A stretch of 64,000 nt of DNA. It comes from Allobosea sp. CS1GBMeth4 (GTDB lineage Bacteria > Pseudomonadota > Alphaproteobacteria > Rhizobiales > Beijerinckiaceae). Positions 29,424-38,553 of this stretch are shown here, one piece after another. The translations under genes and the position numbers were made by a program. The number at the start of each line of letters is the position of its first letter. Positions within the stretch are counted from its first letter, which is position 1. Below the pieces are notes generated by a model. That model did no database searches. It was not told where the DNA came from and saw nothing but the letters and a program-made list of their open reading frames with translations. The stretch is from positions 124,001-188,000 of the forward strand of contig NZ_FYAS01000025.1 in NCBI RefSeq assembly GCF_900185715.1. The letters are read 5' to 3'.

Positions 29424-30569
29424 ATGGCCCAGCCTTTGACCATCGAAGATCTCCGTCTTCTGGCGAAGCGCCGCGTCCCCCGAATGTTCTACGACTATGC
29501 CGATTCCGGCGCCTGGACCGAGACCACCTATCGCGAGAACGAGAGCGATTTCGCCAGGATCAAGCTGCGCCAGCGCGTCGCCGTCGACATGACCAACCGG
29601 ACGCTGGCGACGACCATGGCCGGCCAGAGCGTCTCGATGCCGGTCGCGCTCGCCCCCACCGGGCTCACCGGCATGCAGCACGCCGACGGCGAGATCCTCG
29701 CCGCCAAGGCCGCGGCCAAGGCGGGCGTGCCCTTCACCCTCTCGACCATGAGCATCTGCTCGATCGAGGACGTCGCCGCCAACAGCGACGCGCCGTTCTG
29801 GTTCCAGCTCTATGTGATGCGCGACCGCGAGTTCATCGGCCGCCTGATCGACCGCGCCAGGGCGGCCGGCTGCTCGGCGCTGATGCTGACGCTTGACCTG
29901 CAGATCCTCGGCCAGCGCCACAAGGACATCCGCAACGGCCTCTCCGCCCCGCCCAAGCCGACGCTCGCCAACCTGATCAACCTCGCCTTCAAGCCGCGCT
30001 GGTGCATGGGCATGCTCGGCACGAAGCGGCGCACCTTCGGCAACATCGTCGGCCACGCCAAGGGCGTCGGCGACCTCTCCTCGCTCTCCTCCTGGACCGC
30101 CGAGCAGTTCGACCCGACGCTGAGCTGGGACGACGTCAAATGGATCAAGGACCGCTGGGGCGGCAAGCTGATCCTCAAGGGCATCCTCGACGCCGAGGAC
30201 GCCGAGCTCGCGGCGGGGAGCGGCGCCGATGCCCTGATCGTCTCCAACCATGGCGGGCGCCAGCTCGACGGCGCCGTCTCGGCGATCGCGGCCCTGCCCG
30301 GCATCGTCGAGCAGGTCGGCGGGCGCATGGAGGTCTGGATGGACGGCGGCGTCCGCTCCGGCCAGGACGTGCTCAAGGCGGTGGCGCTCGGCGCCCGCGG
30401 TGTCCTGATCGGCCGCGCCTTCCTCTACGGGCTCGGCGCCATGGGCGAGGACGGCGTCAAGCTCGCCCTCGACATCATCCGCAAGGAGATGGACATCACC
30501 ATGGCCCTCTGCGGCAAGCGCGACATCCAGGACGTCGACGGAAACATCCTGGTGAAGGGGAAGGCGTGA
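29424..30569 (+). CDS. lldD: FMN-dependent L-lactate dehydrogenase / alpha-hydroxy-acid oxidase
   Basis: Membrane-associated flavoenzyme of 381 residues that oxidises L-lactate or a related 2-hydroxy acid to the keto acid. It begins MAQPLTIEDLRLLAKRRVPRM. The FMN barrel shows LAPTGLTGMQHADGE, the active-site His-Arg pair in VSNHGGRQLDG, and the phosphate-binding MDGGVRSGQDVLKA. The sequence is collinear with LldD over its full length. ATG 29424 is chosen over an upstream in-frame start at 29352 because homologues begin here. No lactate permease or regulator lies beside it, so glycolate or mandelate remain possible substrates. Confidence 0.9.
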   Translation: MAQPLTIEDLRLLAKRRVPRMFYDYADSGAWTETTYRENESDFARIKLRQRVAVDMTNRTLATTMAGQSVSMPVALAPTGLTGMQHADGEILAAKAAAKAGVPFTLSTMSICSIEDVAANSDAPFWFQLYVMRDREFIGRLIDRARAAGCSALMLTLDLQILGQRHKDIRNGLSAPPKPTLANLINLAFKPRWCMGMLGTKRRTFGNIVGHAKGVGDLSSLSSWTAEQFDPTLSWDDVKWIKDRWGGKLILKGILDAEDAELAAGSGADALIVSNHGGRQLDGAVSAIAALPGIVEQVGGRMEVWMDGGVRSGQDVLKAVALGARGVLIGRAFLYGLGAMGEDGVKLALDIIRKEMDITMALCGKRDIQDVDGNILVKGKA

Positions 30570-30591
30570 GGCGCTGCGCCGCGGACGCCCC

Positions 30592-30958
30592 TCAAGCGCT
30601 CAGGAGCGCCACGCCATAGGCCCCCAGCGAGCTGTCGGATGTCACGAGAGTGAGCTGGCGCCGCATCGCCTGCGCCACGATCATCCGGTCGAATGGATCG
30701 CGATGCAGCGACGGCAGACGTCCCGCGTCGATGGCGTCATCGCGTTCGATCGGGAGCCATGACATCCCCAGCGCCTCGACCCGCTCCAGCGAAGTCCAGC
30801 TTACCGATCCCGCGCTTGATTTCGAGTTCCCAGATCGTGGCGACGCTGACGAAGAGCTGATCGGCCTCGGCGATGGACTTTCTGGCCGCATCGGTCAGCC
30901 GGCCATGGTGAAGCCCCGTCCACCACAGCAAGGCGTTGCTGTCGAGCAGCAGCTTCAC
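30592..30958 (-). pseudogene. PIN-domain toxin (VapC-like), frameshifted
   Basis: Two overlapping frames together make one PIN-domain ribonuclease of about 121 residues. The first, from ATG 30958, gives MKLLLDSNALLWWTGLHHG through WELEIKRGIGKLD with the first acidic residues Asp6 and Glu. The second frame continues as SLERVEALGMSWLPIERD and then DPFDRMIVAQA and LVTSDSSLGAYG with the later acidic residues. The reading moves by one extra base in the TT at about 30792-30793. As read, the first frame stops at 30737 and lacks half the active site. It may be a dead gene or a sequencing error. Its start overlaps the antitoxin stop. Confidence 0.8.
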
Positions 30959-31245
30959 CTTGACCCGCTGCGCCGAGACGGATCGTGAAGCTCGTGCTTC
31001 GCGCTGCCTTCGAAAAGATCAGCCAGCTCGTCGTCCGGTTTCCACCAGTCCGGGTCGATCTCGACGAACAGACCGGCCAACTGCCCCGGCTCGCGCTTCG
31101 GCTTCGGCTCGGCAGCAGCCTCGACCTGGACCAGCCTGACCGCCGGCACGCCGTTGCGCGCGATCACGACCTCCTCGCCCCGCAGCGCCTGCTCGATCAG
31201 GCGCGACAGATTGGTCTTGGCCTCGTGGACATTGACGACGGTCAC
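30955..31245 (-). CDS. Phd/YefM-type antitoxin
   Basis: Antitoxin of 96 residues. The N-terminal DNA-binding fold is MTVVNVHEAKTNLSRLIEQALRGEEVVIARNGVPAVRLVQVE, the standard Phd/YefM pattern. The C-terminal half is charged and Pro/Trp-rich (EIDPDWWKPDDELADLFEG), fitting the toxin-wrapping tail of pairs with PIN toxins. Its stop overlaps the toxin start by 4 bases, as is usual in these operons. The partner is frameshifted, so this may be an antitoxin that has outlived its toxin. Confidence 0.88.
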   Translation of the reverse strand: MTVVNVHEAKTNLSRLIEQALRGEEVVIARNGVPAVRLVQVEAAAEPKPKREPGQLAGLFVEIDPDWWKPDDELADLFEGSAKHELHDPSRRSGSR

Positions 31246-31319
31246 TTTCGTCTCGGCAGTGGATTGCGGGATTAGCTAACCTAGCCAACACGAAATCCGG
31301 CGCGAAGCGACGAGAGCTC

Positions 31320-32972
<1,653 letters not shown>

Positions 32973-33169
32973 GGGGCGTGCGGACTCCGCTTCGGACTGG
33001 GGCGCTGAGGCTTTCGGGAAATGTGCCGCGTATGTAGCGAGCCGGGTGGCGAGCCGCAACCTTGCGAGGCAGCATCGCTCACAACTCCGCCAGTCCTGCA
33101 GATCGAGCCTTCCTCGGGCGCGGCTTTTGCCTCAGCCTGCGACAACCGAAAGAGGCCGGAGCGGAAACG

Positions 33170-33973
33170 ATGGGTATTCTATCCCGAGCCGTTGCGGGCT
33201 TGGCGCTGCTGCTGACGCCCGCGTTCATGTCGCCCGCCCTCGCCCAGGCGAACGAGCCCGGCTGTCGGCCGGAAATGGCGAGTTATCGCCTGCCGATCCA
33301 GCGCGTGAACCTCGCCAAGGACGAGGTCCGGCTGACCTTCATCGGCCACGCCACCTTCCTGATCGAGACGCCGGGCGGCGTGAAGGCGGCGACCGACTAC
33401 AACGACTATGTCCGCCCGCCGGCGACGCCCGACATCGCGACGATGAACAAGGCGCATTCGACGCACAACTCGCGCGCGCCCGATCCGGCGATCAAGCAGG
33501 TGCTGCCCGGCTGGGATCCGTCCGGCCGGGGCGCCGCCCGCCATGACGTGACGCTCGGCGACATGCGCGTGCGCAATGTCCCGACCAATATCCGCTCCTA
33601 TGGCGGCGACACCGACTATGACGGCAACTCGATGTTCGTCTTCGAGATCGGCGAGCTCTGCATCGCCCATCTCGGCCATCTCCATCACCCGCTCGAGCCC
33701 GGCCATCTGCGCGCGCTCGGCCGCGTCGACATCGTGCTCTTCCCGGTCGACGGCAGCTACACGCTCGACCAGGACGGCATGCTCGAAGTGCTGAAGGCGC
33801 TGCAGGCTAGGGTGATGATCCCGATGCACTTCTTCGGCGGCGGCACGCTCAACCGCTTCCTGGCGCGCTCGCAGGACCTCTGGCCGGTCGAGCGCCGCGA
33901 GCGGGCGGAGATCGTGCTGTCGAAGGCCACGCTCCCGGCAAAGCCGACGATCATCGTCCTGCCAGGGCACTGA
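33170..33973 (+). CDS. Secreted metallo-beta-lactamase-fold hydrolase (UlaG-like)
   Basis: Predicted periplasmic hydrolase of 267 residues. It has a signal peptide (MGILSRAVAGLALLLTPAFMSPALAQ) followed by an MBL fold. Metal-ligand candidates are in FIGHATFLIET, NKAHSTHNS, HLGHLHHPL and MIPMHFFGGG. The canonical HxHxDH is replaced by KAHSTHNS, so the metal site differs from classical MBLs and resembles L-ascorbate-lactonase/UlaG-like members. ATG 33170 follows GGAGCGG. Substrate unknown. Divergent from ettA. Confidence 0.78.
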   Translation: MGILSRAVAGLALLLTPAFMSPALAQANEPGCRPEMASYRLPIQRVNLAKDEVRLTFIGHATFLIETPGGVKAATDYNDYVRPPATPDIATMNKAHSTHNSRAPDPAIKQVLPGWDPSGRGAARHDVTLGDMRVRNVPTNIRSYGGDTDYDGNSMFVFEIGELCIAHLGHLHHPLEPGHLRALGRVDIVLFPVDGSYTLDQDGMLEVLKALQARVMIPMHFFGGGTLNRFLARSQDLWPVERRERAEIVLSKATLPAKPTIIVLPGH

Positions 33974-34040
33974 GACCCGTCTCCCCTCCCGAGATCGCGC
34001 CCCGAGGGGCAGCCGCAGGCTGTGGGTCGAAGGCGACCGC

Positions 34041-34781
34041 TTACGTATTCACCCCGCCGTCGATCGCGATCCCCGCGCCGGTGATGAAGCGCCCCTCCTC
34101 GCTCGCGAGATAGGCGACGAGGCCGGCGATATCCCGCGCCTCGCCGAAGCGCGGGATCGCCATGCGCCGGCGCTGCGCCTCGGCATGGTCGCCGTCGGCC
34201 GGGTTCATGTCGGTGTCGGTCGAGCCGGGATGGACAATGTTCACGGTGATTCCGCGCGGGCCGAGATCGCGGGCGAGGCCCTTGGTGAAGCCGATCAGCG
34301 CCGCCTTGCTCATCGCATAGAGCGCGATGCCCGGCTCCGTCACGCGCTCGGCGAGGCACGAGCCGGTGGTGATGATCCGCCCGCCATCCCGCAGATGCCT
34401 TGCCGCCGCCTGAGAGGCGACGATCACGGCCCGGACATTCACCGCGATGACCTTGTCGATCTCGTCGAGACCCCAGCTGCCGACCTCGCCATAGTGCCAG
34501 ATGCCGGCATTGTTCACGAGGATGTCGAGCCCGCCGAGCTCGGCCGCCGCCTTGTCGACGGCCGCCGTCAGCGCCGCCGGGTCGGCGCTGTCCGCCTGCA
34601 GCACCACGGCCCTGCGGCCGAGCGCCCCGACCTGCGCAGCCACCGCCTCGGCCCTGTCGCGGGCGCGCTCATAGGTCAGCGCCACATCCGCCCCGTCCTG
34701 CGCCAGCCTGAGGGTCGTCGCCGCGCCGATGCCGCGGCTTCCACCGGTGACCAGGGCCGTCTTGCCCGCCAGTCTCGTCAT
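34041..34781 (-). CDS. Short-chain dehydrogenase/reductase (FabG-like)
   Basis: NAD(P)-dependent oxidoreductase of 246 residues. Cofactor motif TGGSRGIGAAT, then DILVNNAGIWHYGEVG, catalytic Ser in IITTGSCLAE, and the YxxxK pair in ALYAMSKAALIGF. The end AIDGGVNT is the usual SDR ending. It is divergent from a TetR gene, with an inverted repeat between them, so induction by the TetR ligand is likely. Substrate unknown; the arginine after TGGS suggests NADPH preference. Confidence 0.9.
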   Translation of the reverse strand: MTRLAGKTALVTGGSRGIGAATTLRLAQDGADVALTYERARDRAEAVAAQVGALGRRAVVLQADSADPAALTAAVDKAAAELGGLDILVNNAGIWHYGEVGSWGLDEIDKVIAVNVRAVIVASQAAARHLRDGGRIITTGSCLAERVTEPGIALYAMSKAALIGFTKGLARDLGPRGITVNIVHPGSTDTDMNPADGDHAEAQRRRMAIPRFGEARDIAGLVAYLASEEGRFITGAGIAIDGGVNT

Positions 34782-34785
34782 GCAT

Positions 34786-34821
34786 CACCTATATTTGTAA
34801 TGATTGATACATATATAGGTG
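34786..34821. promoter_or_regulatory. Inverted repeat operator between SDR and TetR genes
   Basis: CACCTATAT (34786-34794) and ATATAGGTG (34813-34821) are perfect 9-bp arms with an 18-base AT-rich spacer. The element sits in the only AT-rich patch of the 101-base divergent gap and overlaps where both promoters must lie. It is a good candidate site for the adjacent TetR protein. Confidence 0.65.
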
Positions 34822-34882
34822 GCGCGCTTGCCCCGGAGCGTCAAGGGATTTATTTATCGCTCGATACAGAAAGGTGAGAACC

Positions 34883-35551
34883 ATGGCCGAGCGTGGCCGC
34901 CCGCGCGCTTTCGACAGGGAACAGGCCCTGCGGCAGGCGATGCTGCTGTTCTGGGAGAAGGGATTCCAGGGCGCCGCGATGAGCGAGCTCACTGCGGCGA
35001 TGGGCATCAATGCGCCGAGCCTCTACGCCTGCTTCGGCAGCAAGGAGGCGCTCTACCGCGAGGCGATGGCGCTCTACGAGGCAGGGGACGGCGCCGAGCT
35101 GGCCGCCGCCATCGCCGCTGCGCCGAGCGTCCGGGAGGCGATCGGGACCTATCTGATGCGCTCGGCCGCGCTCTTCACCCGCCCCGGCAAGCCGGCCGGC
35201 TGCATGGTCGTGCTCTCCGTCGTCCACGCCGCCGGCACCAGCGAGGAGGCGAGCCGTGCCCTGCGCGACGTCCGCGCCGAGATGCAGGGGATTCTGGAGA
35301 CGCGGCTGCGCGCCGCGATCGGCCGGGGCGAATTGCCGGCGAGTTGCGATCCCGCCGCCATCGCCTCCTTCTACGTCACGGTGCAGCAGGGCATGTCGAT
35401 CCGCGCCCGCGACGGCGCCACCCGCGCCGAACTCGAGGCGGTGGCGCAAGGAGCGATGGCGGCCTGGGACGGATTGACGGGGATGCCGACAGAAAGCGCA
35501 TATCCCGCGAAGGGAACCGCACCGACTTTCCGGGGCAGGCCGAAGGCCTGA
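34883..35551 (+). CDS. TetR-family transcriptional regulator
   Basis: Repressor of 222 residues. The N-terminal HTH (ALRQAMLLFWEKGFQGAAMSELTAAMGINAPSLYACFGSKEALYREA) is typical of the group with the GSKEAL motif. The C-terminal part is the ligand-binding helical domain containing GCMVVLSVVHAAG, similar to the TetR_C_7-like regulators that control SDR or oxidoreductase genes. ATG 34883 is preceded by AAAGGTGAG. It probably controls the divergent SDR gene and itself. Confidence 0.88.
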   Translation: MAERGRPRAFDREQALRQAMLLFWEKGFQGAAMSELTAAMGINAPSLYACFGSKEALYREAMALYEAGDGAELAAAIAAAPSVREAIGTYLMRSAALFTRPGKPAGCMVVLSVVHAAGTSEEASRALRDVRAEMQGILETRLRAAIGRGELPASCDPAAIASFYVTVQQGMSIRARDGATRAELEAVAQGAMAAWDGLTGMPTESAYPAKGTAPTFRGRPKA

Positions 35552-35671
35552 GCCCGGAAGGACGCCCGGTTCGACGGACATCCGCTTAATCCCTTGCTCA
35601 GCCTGATCCGAGGCTTTGCTGGGCTGGGCAGGCTCGCTCTGGCACAGTCGGGCCGAGCCATGGAGCCTGGC

Positions 35672-35998
35672 ATGATCCGCCCTCTCGCCGCCGCCCTCCT
35701 CGCCGCCATCCTGCTGCCGGCGAGCGCCGAAGCCGCCAAGCTCCGCTCCGGCGGCGGCCGCTCGCATGGCGCGACCGCAACCCAGCCCCAGCGTGACGGC
35801 TCTCATGCCGTGATGACGCCGACGCTGCGCAGCCGCCAGACGCAGAGCGCCGCCGCCACACCCCAGCCTCTCCATATCGCCTCTCCCGCAGCCATTGCTG
35901 CGGCCGAAGCGAGCGGCCTGCGCCGCGGAGAGCCGGCGGAGCCGCGCATCTGGTGCCGCTCGCAGGTGGTGGTCGGCGGTTTCTGCGTGATGAACTGA
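35672..35998 (+). CDS. Small secreted protein of unknown function
   Basis: Product of 108 residues with a clear signal peptide (MIRPLAAALLAAILLPASAEAA) and no known domain. The middle is Ser/Thr/Gln/Ala-rich and likely disordered. The end EPRIWCRSQVVVGGFCVMN has two cysteines about ten residues apart that may form a disulfide. ATG 35672 directly precedes the signal; an in-frame ATG lies at 35660. It sits between TetR and AraC genes with no obvious partner. I do not recognise it. Confidence 0.65.
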   Translation: MIRPLAAALLAAILLPASAEAAKLRSGGGRSHGATATQPQRDGSHAVMTPTLRSRQTQSAAATPQPLHIASPAAIAAAEASGLRRGEPAEPRIWCRSQVVVGGFCVMN

Positions 35999-36005
35999 GC
36001 CGGGC

Positions 36006-36890
36006 TCAGGCGGCTGCCGGCACGCCGCCCACCTGCATCGCCCGCCAGCGTCCGGGCGATTGGCCATAGGCACGGCGGAAATGCCGGGTCATGTGGCTCT
36101 GGTCGGCGAAGCCGCTGGCTGCCGCGGCCTCGGCCAGGGTCTCGCCCCGCCGGATCAGCAGTCGCGCCCGCTCCAGCCGGCGCATCACCAGGTAATGATG
36201 CGGACTCGTGCCGTAGCGGCGGCGGAACTGCCGCGCCAGCGCATAGCGGTCGAGCCCGGTGACCGCCTCCAGCATGGTGGAATCGACCGCCTCGTCCCGG
36301 CTCTCGCTCAGGAAATCGCGCGCGCGTTCGCAGGCCCGCATCGCCGGCGTCTCCGCGCCATCGAGCGCGCAGGACGGATCGAGCCGCAGCAGCGCCTCCG
36401 CCAGCGCGCCGACCGCGGCATCGCGCTCCAGCGGCTCCAGCGCGTGCTCGACATCGCCCAGCAGGGCGACCAGAGCCCGCATCAGGCTGCCGTCGCGGCA
36501 GACGGCGTTGCCGATGAAGGGCATCGCGGCGGCCCGCCCGGCGAGTGCCGCCATGATCAGCCCGGGCTCGACATAGGCCATGCGATAGCGGAAGCCGCTC
36601 TCGATCCCGGCCCGGCCGTTATGCAATTCGTCCGGATGCAGCACGATCAGGTCGCCCGGCGTCGAATCGCGCTGTGCGCCGCGATAGTCGAAGCTCTGCA
36701 CCCCGCTGATCGTGTAGCCGATCGCATAGGTGTCGTGCCGGTGCGTGTCATAGGCATGGCCGCTGAAGAAGGCCTCGATCCGCTCCGGCCCCTGCCCGTC
36801 CGGCGCGCCGCGGATCCAGTCGCCGGGCGAGACGGTCGCGCACGAACGTTCAAGACCGGCCGCCGGATCGGGTCCTATCGCTGTCGGCAT
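36006..36890 (-). CDS. AraC-family transcriptional regulator
   Basis: Regulator of about 294 residues. The N-terminal half is a cupin-like AraC ligand domain (EAFFSGHAYDTHRHDTYAIGYTISG, with STPGDLIVLHPDELH). The C-terminal half has two HTH motifs: LARQFRRRYGTSPHHYLVMRRLERA and LAEAAAASGFADQSHMTRHFRRAYGQSPGRWR. The likely ATG at 36890 overlaps the start codon of the divergent DUF2000 gene within CATG, leaving no space for separate promoters unless each lies inside the other gene or the true start is further in. The divergent gene is the obvious target. Confidence 0.85.
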   Translation of the reverse strand: MPTAIGPDPAAGLERSCATVSPGDWIRGAPDGQGPERIEAFFSGHAYDTHRHDTYAIGYTISGVQSFDYRGAQRDSTPGDLIVLHPDELHNGRAGIESGFRYRMAYVEPGLIMAALAGRAAAMPFIGNAVCRDGSLMRALVALLGDVEHALEPLERDAAVGALAEALLRLDPSCALDGAETPAMRACERARDFLSESRDEAVDSTMLEAVTGLDRYALARQFRRRYGTSPHHYLVMRRLERARLLIRRGETLAEAAAASGFADQSHMTRHFRRAYGQSPGRWRAMQVGGVPAAA

Positions 36891-37299
36891 GCGCTTCGAC
36901 ACCAAGATCGCCATCGTCGTCCATGAGGAGCTCGCCGCCTGGCAGAAGCTCAACGTCACCGCCTTCCTCGCCGGCGGGCTGGTCGCCGCCGCGCCGGAGC
37001 TCGGCGGGCGAGCCTACCGCGACGCCTCCGGCAAGGTCTACGGCCCGCTGGTGCGCCAGCCGATCCTGATCTTCGCCGCCACCTCCGCCGACCTCGCCCG
37101 CGTGCTGCGGCGGGCCGGCGAAGCGGGCCTCACGCCCTCGCTCTACACCCGCGACCTGTTCGCGACCGGCCATGACGAGGCCAACCGCGCCGCGGTCGAG
37201 GCCGTGCCCACGGAGGCGCTCGACCTCGTCGGCATCGCGCTGCATGGCGAGCGCAAGGGCGTCGACAAGGCGATCAAGGGGCTGAAGCTGCATCCTTGA
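36889..37299 (+). CDS. DUF2000-family protein
   Basis: Protein of 136 residues. It begins MRFDTKIAIVVHEELAAWQKLNVTAFLAGG, the recognisable DUF2000 start, and continues with PILIFAATSADLARVLRRA and ALDLVGIALHGERKGVDKAIKGL. The fold is predicted to be related to peptidyl-tRNA hydrolase 2. Function unknown. Its start codon overlaps that of the divergent AraC gene. The palindromic repeat at 37310 lies just after its stop. Confidence 0.88.
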   Translation: MRFDTKIAIVVHEELAAWQKLNVTAFLAGGLVAAAPELGGRAYRDASGKVYGPLVRQPILIFAATSADLARVLRRAGEAGLTPSLYTRDLFATGHDEANRAAVEAVPTEALDLVGIALHGERKGVDKAIKGLKLHP

Positions 37300-37309
37300 A
37301 GGCGGCGTA

Positions 37310-37404
37310 CGTCATTGCGAGCGCAGCGAAGCAATCCAGTGGGACTTGCCACTGCGCCCTGCCGCTCCCTGGATTGCTTCGTCGCTACGCTCCTCGCAAT
37401 GACG
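37310..37404. repeat. Palindromic intergenic repeat, copy 2
   Basis: It starts CGTCATTGCGAGCGCAGCG and ends CTCCTCGCAATGACG. Inner arms GAAGCAATCCAG and CTGGATTGCTTCG are complementary, giving a nearly perfect stem of over 20 bp broken by a few bases around a loop of about 30 bases. It lies between convergent genes (DUF2000 and aldo-keto reductase) and could serve as a two-way terminator. Confidence 0.8.
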
Positions 37405-37423
37405 GGCAGGTGCGGTCCGATCG

Positions 37424-38434
37424 TCACCCCGTCCGCGCCACCCGCCCTTCCAGCGGATAGGCCGGGTCGCTGTAGCCCGGCGTCGAGGGGTGGCCCGCCG
37501 GCACCAGAGAATCGACCAGAGCCTCGTCCTCGGCGGTGAAATCTGCGTCGAGGGCCGACAGATAGCCCTGCCACTGCTCCATGGTGCGCGGGCCCGCCAC
37601 GGCCGCGGTCAGCAGCGTGTTGTTCAGCACCCAGCGGACCGCGAACTGCACCGGCGTCAGCCCGCGCGCCGCGGCATGGTCGCGGATGGTGCGGGCGATC
37701 ACCAGCGATTCCTCGCGCCACTCGGTCTGCATGATCCGCTTGTCGGCGCGGCCGGCGCGGGTGCCTTCCGGCGGCGCCTGGCCGGGCTCGTATTTCGCCG
37801 TCAGCACGCCGCGCGCCAGCGGCGAATAGCTGGCGACGCCGAGCCCGTAATAGCCGCAGGCCGGCAGGTGTTCGACCTCGGGCATGCGGTTCATCGCATT
37901 GTAATAGGGCTGGCTCACCACCGGCCGGTCGATGCCGAGCGCGTCGCAGAGCCGGCAGATCTCGGCGACGCGCCAGCCGCGATAGTTCGAGACGCCGAAA
38001 TAGCGGATCTTGCCGGCCCGCACGAGGTCGCTGATCGCGCGTACCGTCTCGGCGAGCGGCGTCTCGTGGTCCTCCTTGTGCAGGTAGTAGATGTCGATGA
38101 AATCGGTGCCGAGCCGTCTCAGGCTGGCGTCGCAGGCCTCGAGCAGCCATTTGCGCGAGAGGCCGCGCTGGTTCGGCCCGTCGCCCATCGCGTTCGCCGC
38201 CTTGGTCGCCAGCACCCAGCCATGGCGGTTGCCGGCGATGGCGCGCCCGGTGATCTCCTCCGAGCGGCCTTCCGCATAGACGTCGGCGGTGTCGATGAAG
38301 TTGATGCCGGCCTCGGCGGCGCTGTCGATGATCGCGCGCGCCTGCGCCTCCTCGGTCTGTGCGCCGAACATCATCGTGCCCAGGCAGAGCGGCGAAACCT
38401 TGAGGCCGGAGCGGCCGAGCGCGCGATAATCCAT
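37424..38434 (-). CDS. Aldo/keto reductase
   Basis: NADPH-dependent carbonyl reductase of 336 residues with the AKR barrel. The catalytic tetrad is visible: Asp and Tyr in FIDTADVYAEGRSEE, Lys in WVLATKAANAMG, and His in YYLHKEDHETP. The coenzyme loop includes GVSNYRGWRVAEI and later AGPRTMEQWQGYLSAL. Similar to the YajO/Tas type subgroup of AKRs. Monocistronic; substrate unknown. Confidence 0.9.
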   Translation of the reverse strand: MDYRALGRSGLKVSPLCLGTMMFGAQTEEAQARAIIDSAAEAGINFIDTADVYAEGRSEEITGRAIAGNRHGWVLATKAANAMGDGPNQRGLSRKWLLEACDASLRRLGTDFIDIYYLHKEDHETPLAETVRAISDLVRAGKIRYFGVSNYRGWRVAEICRLCDALGIDRPVVSQPYYNAMNRMPEVEHLPACGYYGLGVASYSPLARGVLTAKYEPGQAPPEGTRAGRADKRIMQTEWREESLVIARTIRDHAAARGLTPVQFAVRWVLNNTLLTAAVAGPRTMEQWQGYLSALDADFTAEDEALVDSLVPAGHPSTPGYSDPAYPLEGRVARTG

Positions 38435-38553
38435 GGCGATGTCTCCAGAACAGCCGGGCGAGCCTGCCGCAGAGCCGGCTCCCGCACCAGCGCCGCAGGC
38501 GCAATGCTGCCCGGCGCAAGAAAATCCTTAACATTTCGTGGCAGGCTGCCGCG

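Noticed and set aside
30592-30891. Separate small gene inside the toxin region
   Set aside because: It is the shifted second half of the PIN toxin; its N-terminal part is Ser/Pro-rich noise before the frameshift point.
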